The notes under the pieces are model-generated. The model was not told where the DNA came from. It was given only the letters and a program-made list of their open reading frames with translations, and did no database searches. Below are positions 7,016 to 8,491 of a DNA stretch of 8,491 nt, in pieces. Position 1 is the first letter of the stretch. The number at the start of each line of letters is the position of its first letter. The DNA lies in the NCBI GenBank assembly GCA_002423365.1, contig DIVU01000088.1, positions 1 through 8,491 on the forward strand, written 5' to 3'. A program made the position numbers and the translations under genes. This DNA is from Desulfuromonadaceae bacterium UBA6124. GTDB lineage: Bacteria; Desulfobacterota; Desulfuromonadia; Desulfuromonadales; Trichloromonadaceae.

Positions 7016-7321
7016 TCACTGTTTCGCGTCTTTTCCGTCCAGTTCGGCGAGATAGTCCGCCCATTCCATGGGCAGCAGGTTCTTTTTCTTGTTGTTACAG
7101 CTCTTGCAGGCCGCCACGCAGTTGGTCTTGGTGCTTTTGCCTCCACGGGAGACCGGCACCAGATGGTCAAGGGTCAGTTCTTTCGGGGCCACCTTCATCC
7201 CGCAGTAATGGCAGATGCCGGTGGCAATGCGGTTTTTCCACCAGCGGCTCTGACGCAGCTCCCGGGCCTTTTCCCGTTCGCGGCGTTCGTCTTCTTCGGT
7301 CACATCCAGAAACGGTTCCAT
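7016..7321 (-). CDS. Small HNH endonuclease-family protein, 101 aa
   Basis: After a charged helix rich in Glu and Arg (about 9-25) comes a compact HNH domain: C37-x-x-C40, the core LTLDHLVPVSRGGKST (49-64) with D52 and H53, N67, and a second Cys pair C72-x-x-C75 followed by NNKK. The four cysteines would hold a structural zinc and H53 is the expected catalytic base, as in McrA-like HNH nucleases. The protein has no other domain and no methylase, restriction or toxin partner beside it, so its biological role is open; nicking or cleaving DNA is a family inference. The ATG at 7321 has AAGGAG 7 bases upstream and a promoter just beyond. The frame extends upstream to 7423, but that part lacks a ribosome binding site and overlaps the promoter. 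It is divergent from trkA. Confidence 0.85.
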   Translation of the reverse strand: MEPFLDVTEEDERREREKARELRQSRWWKNRIATGICHYCGMKVAPKELTLDHLVPVSRGGKSTKTNCVAACKSCNNKKKNLLPMEWADYLAELDGKDAKQ

Positions 7322-7352
7322 CTTCACTCTCCTTCCGCCATGGAAAAAGCGG

Positions 7353-7382
7353 ATTGTAGCCTGATGCCCCCGCTGCGGACAA
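7353..7382 (-). promoter_or_regulatory. Putative sigma70 promoter of the HNH gene
   Basis: On the minus strand TTGTCC (7382-7377, 4 of 6 to consensus) and TACAAT (7358-7353, 5 of 6) are separated by 18 bases. Transcription would start near 7346, about 25 bases before the ATG at 7321 and just upstream of its AAGGAG. It may also serve the two downstream minus-strand genes. Confidence 0.45.
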
Positions 7383-7493
7383 CCTTTGCCGGAGCTTTTC
7401 AGGGGGCTTGCGAATTTTATCATTTTATGCGATCTATCAGGCGCTTTCGGCTCTTTCCCTTAAGCCCTCTTCCACCAGAGAACACACTCCGCC
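7383..7493. other. Upstream region of trkA with an AT-rich island
   Basis: Within otherwise GC-rich sequence, 7413-7428 is strongly AT-rich and contains ATTTTAT twice, 8 bases apart (starting at 7414 and 7422). The trkA promoter probably lies here, for example with TTGCGA at 7408-7413 as a weak -35, but no convincing -10 follows at 16-18 bases, so I do not call it. An in-frame TAA at 7461 closes the trkA frame upstream. No clear ribosome binding site precedes the ATG. Confidence 0.4.
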
Positions 7494-8491
7494 ATGAAAA
7501 TTCTGATCGTCGGCGTCGGCCAGGTCGGCTACTTCCTTTGTGAACGCCTCTCCCTCGAAGGGCACGAAGTCACCCTCATCGACCGCAGTCCGGAACACTT
7601 GGGCAAAGCGGCGGATCGGCTCAATGTCCTCGGCATTCACGGCAACGGCGCCAGCGCCGAGGTGCTGGAGCAGGCGGGGATCAAGGACGCGGATATTTTC
7701 ATCGCCGTCACCGACCTTGACGAGGTCAATATCCTCGCCTGCCTGCTCGCCCGGGAATACCAGGTGCCGACCCGCGTTGCCCGGGTCAAGAGCATCGAAT
7801 ACACGGGAAAGGGGGCGGTTCTCTCCAAGGAGAAGCTCGGCATCGACCTGCTCATCAATCCCGACGACGCGGTCGCCGAGGAGATCGTGCAGATCGCCTG
7901 CCGCGCCGGCGCCTTCGACGTGGCCGAGTTCGCCGAAGGGCAGATTCAGTTTCTCGGCTACCGAATCAACGAGGGCAGTCCCCTGTGCAACCTGACCCTG
8001 CGGGAACTGGGGGAGATCCGAGGTATCTACCGCTTCGTCATCACCGCCATCAGCCGTGCCGGGCAGACCATCATCCCCCGGGGGGACGATTCCATCCTGG
8101 CCGGCGACAGCATCTTCATCGTCGCCCACCGTAAGGATCTTCCGGCCATTCAATACCTGCTGCAACAGCAACAGGGGAAGAAACGCGGCGCCGCCCGGGC
8201 GTTCATTCTCGGCGGCGGCAATATCGGCCTGCACGTGGCCCTGGAGTTGGAAACCATGGGCTTCGCAGTGCGCCTCATCGAGCAGGATGAAAAACGCTGC
8301 GAGCGGCTGAGCGCCAAGCTCAATCGGACCCTGGTCATCAACACCGACGGCACCGACATCCGCACCCTGCTCGACGAGGGGGTGGACGGTGCCGATATCT
8401 TCATTGCCGTCACCGATAACGACGAAAGCAATATCCTCTGCTCGCTTCTGGCCAAGCAGCACGGTGCCCGCCGCAGTCTGGCCCTGGTCCT
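7494..8491 (+). CDS. trkA: Trk potassium uptake regulatory subunit TrkA, 3' end outside the window
   Basis: TrkA binds NAD(H) and nucleotides on the cytoplasmic face and gates the TrkH/TrkG potassium channel. The 332 visible residues contain a first RCK-N Rossmann domain with GVGQVG (7-12) and the acidic D30 ending the second strand, a TrkA_C/RCK-C domain (about 140-215, including GSPLCNLTLRELG), and most of a second Rossmann domain beginning AFILGGGNIG at about 236. The two halves are an internal duplication: DADIFIAVTDLDEVNILACL in the first matches GADIFIAVTDNDESNILCSL in the second. Full-length TrkA is near 450 residues, so about a quarter, including the second TrkA_C, is missing beyond the edge. 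The ATG at 7494 is the only start possible after the in-frame stop at 7461. No strong ribosome binding site is visible. A trkH gene would be expected just downstream. Confidence 0.95.
   Translation, partial: MKILIVGVGQVGYFLCERLSLEGHEVTLIDRSPEHLGKAADRLNVLGIHGNGASAEVLEQAGIKDADIFIAVTDLDEVNILACLLAREYQVPTRVARVKSIEYTGKGAVLSKEKLGIDLLINPDDAVAEEIVQIACRAGAFDVAEFAEGQIQFLGYRINEGSPLCNLTLRELGEIRGIYRFVITAISRAGQTIIPRGDDSILAGDSIFIVAHRKDLPAIQYLLQQQQGKKRGAARAFILGGGNIGLHVALELETMGFAVRLIEQDEKRCERLSAKLNRTLVINTDGTDIRTLLDEGVDGADIFIAVTDNDESNILCSLLAKQHGARRSLALV

Noticed and set aside
7437..8462. Long minus-strand open frame antisense to trkA
   Set aside because: The opposite strand encodes an unmistakable TrkA. Long antisense frames are expected in GC-rich DNA, and this one shows no recognisable domain.

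Overview
The window looks like chromosomal DNA from a GC-rich, Gram-negative bacterium. The protein types (an ethylbenzene-dehydrogenase-like haem-domain protein, a long membrane-bound PAS-GGDEF-EAL protein, TrkA, a small HNH protein) and the base composition suggest Desulfuromonadales/Geobacterales or a relative. That placement is an inference from general impression; nothing in the window proves it. I found no rRNA, tRNA, CRISPR array, insertion sequence or phage module.

Left part (1-3059, plus strand): the 3' portion of a gene whose product ends in a FliK-like (flagellar hook-length control) C-terminal domain. It is followed after 18 bases by a small secreted protein of unknown function. 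A 131-base gap with a good sigma70-type promoter leads to a second unit: a secreted unknown protein overlapping by 11 bases a class I SAM-dependent methyltransferase that carries an N-terminal Cys4 zinc-binding motif.

Middle part (3056-7321, minus strand): reading in the direction of transcription, a solitary 101-residue HNH endonuclease-family protein with its own promoter, then a leader with a strong orphan Shine-Dalgarno sequence, then a two-gene unit. The first gene of that unit encodes an exported protein of the ethylbenzene dehydrogenase-related haem-binding family. Nine bases after its last sense codon (or overlapping by 4, depending on start choice) begins a 992-residue inner-membrane c-di-GMP enzyme: TM, large periplasmic region, TM, HAMP, coiled coil, PAS, GGDEF, EAL. 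Its GGDEF I-site and its EAL catalytic residues look intact. The pairing suggests that a periplasmic haem or ligand-binding protein feeds a signal into c-di-GMP turnover. This is the most interesting candidate system in the window and it is an inference from adjacency.

The methyltransferase gene and the c-di-GMP gene converge and share the four bases TTAA, which supply both stop codons, so no separate terminator fits between them.

Right part (7494-8491, plus strand): the first 332 codons of trkA, the NAD-binding regulatory subunit of Trk potassium uptake, divergent from the HNH gene and cut by the window edge. The middle region is visibly less GC-rich than the two flanks in hand-sampled lines.
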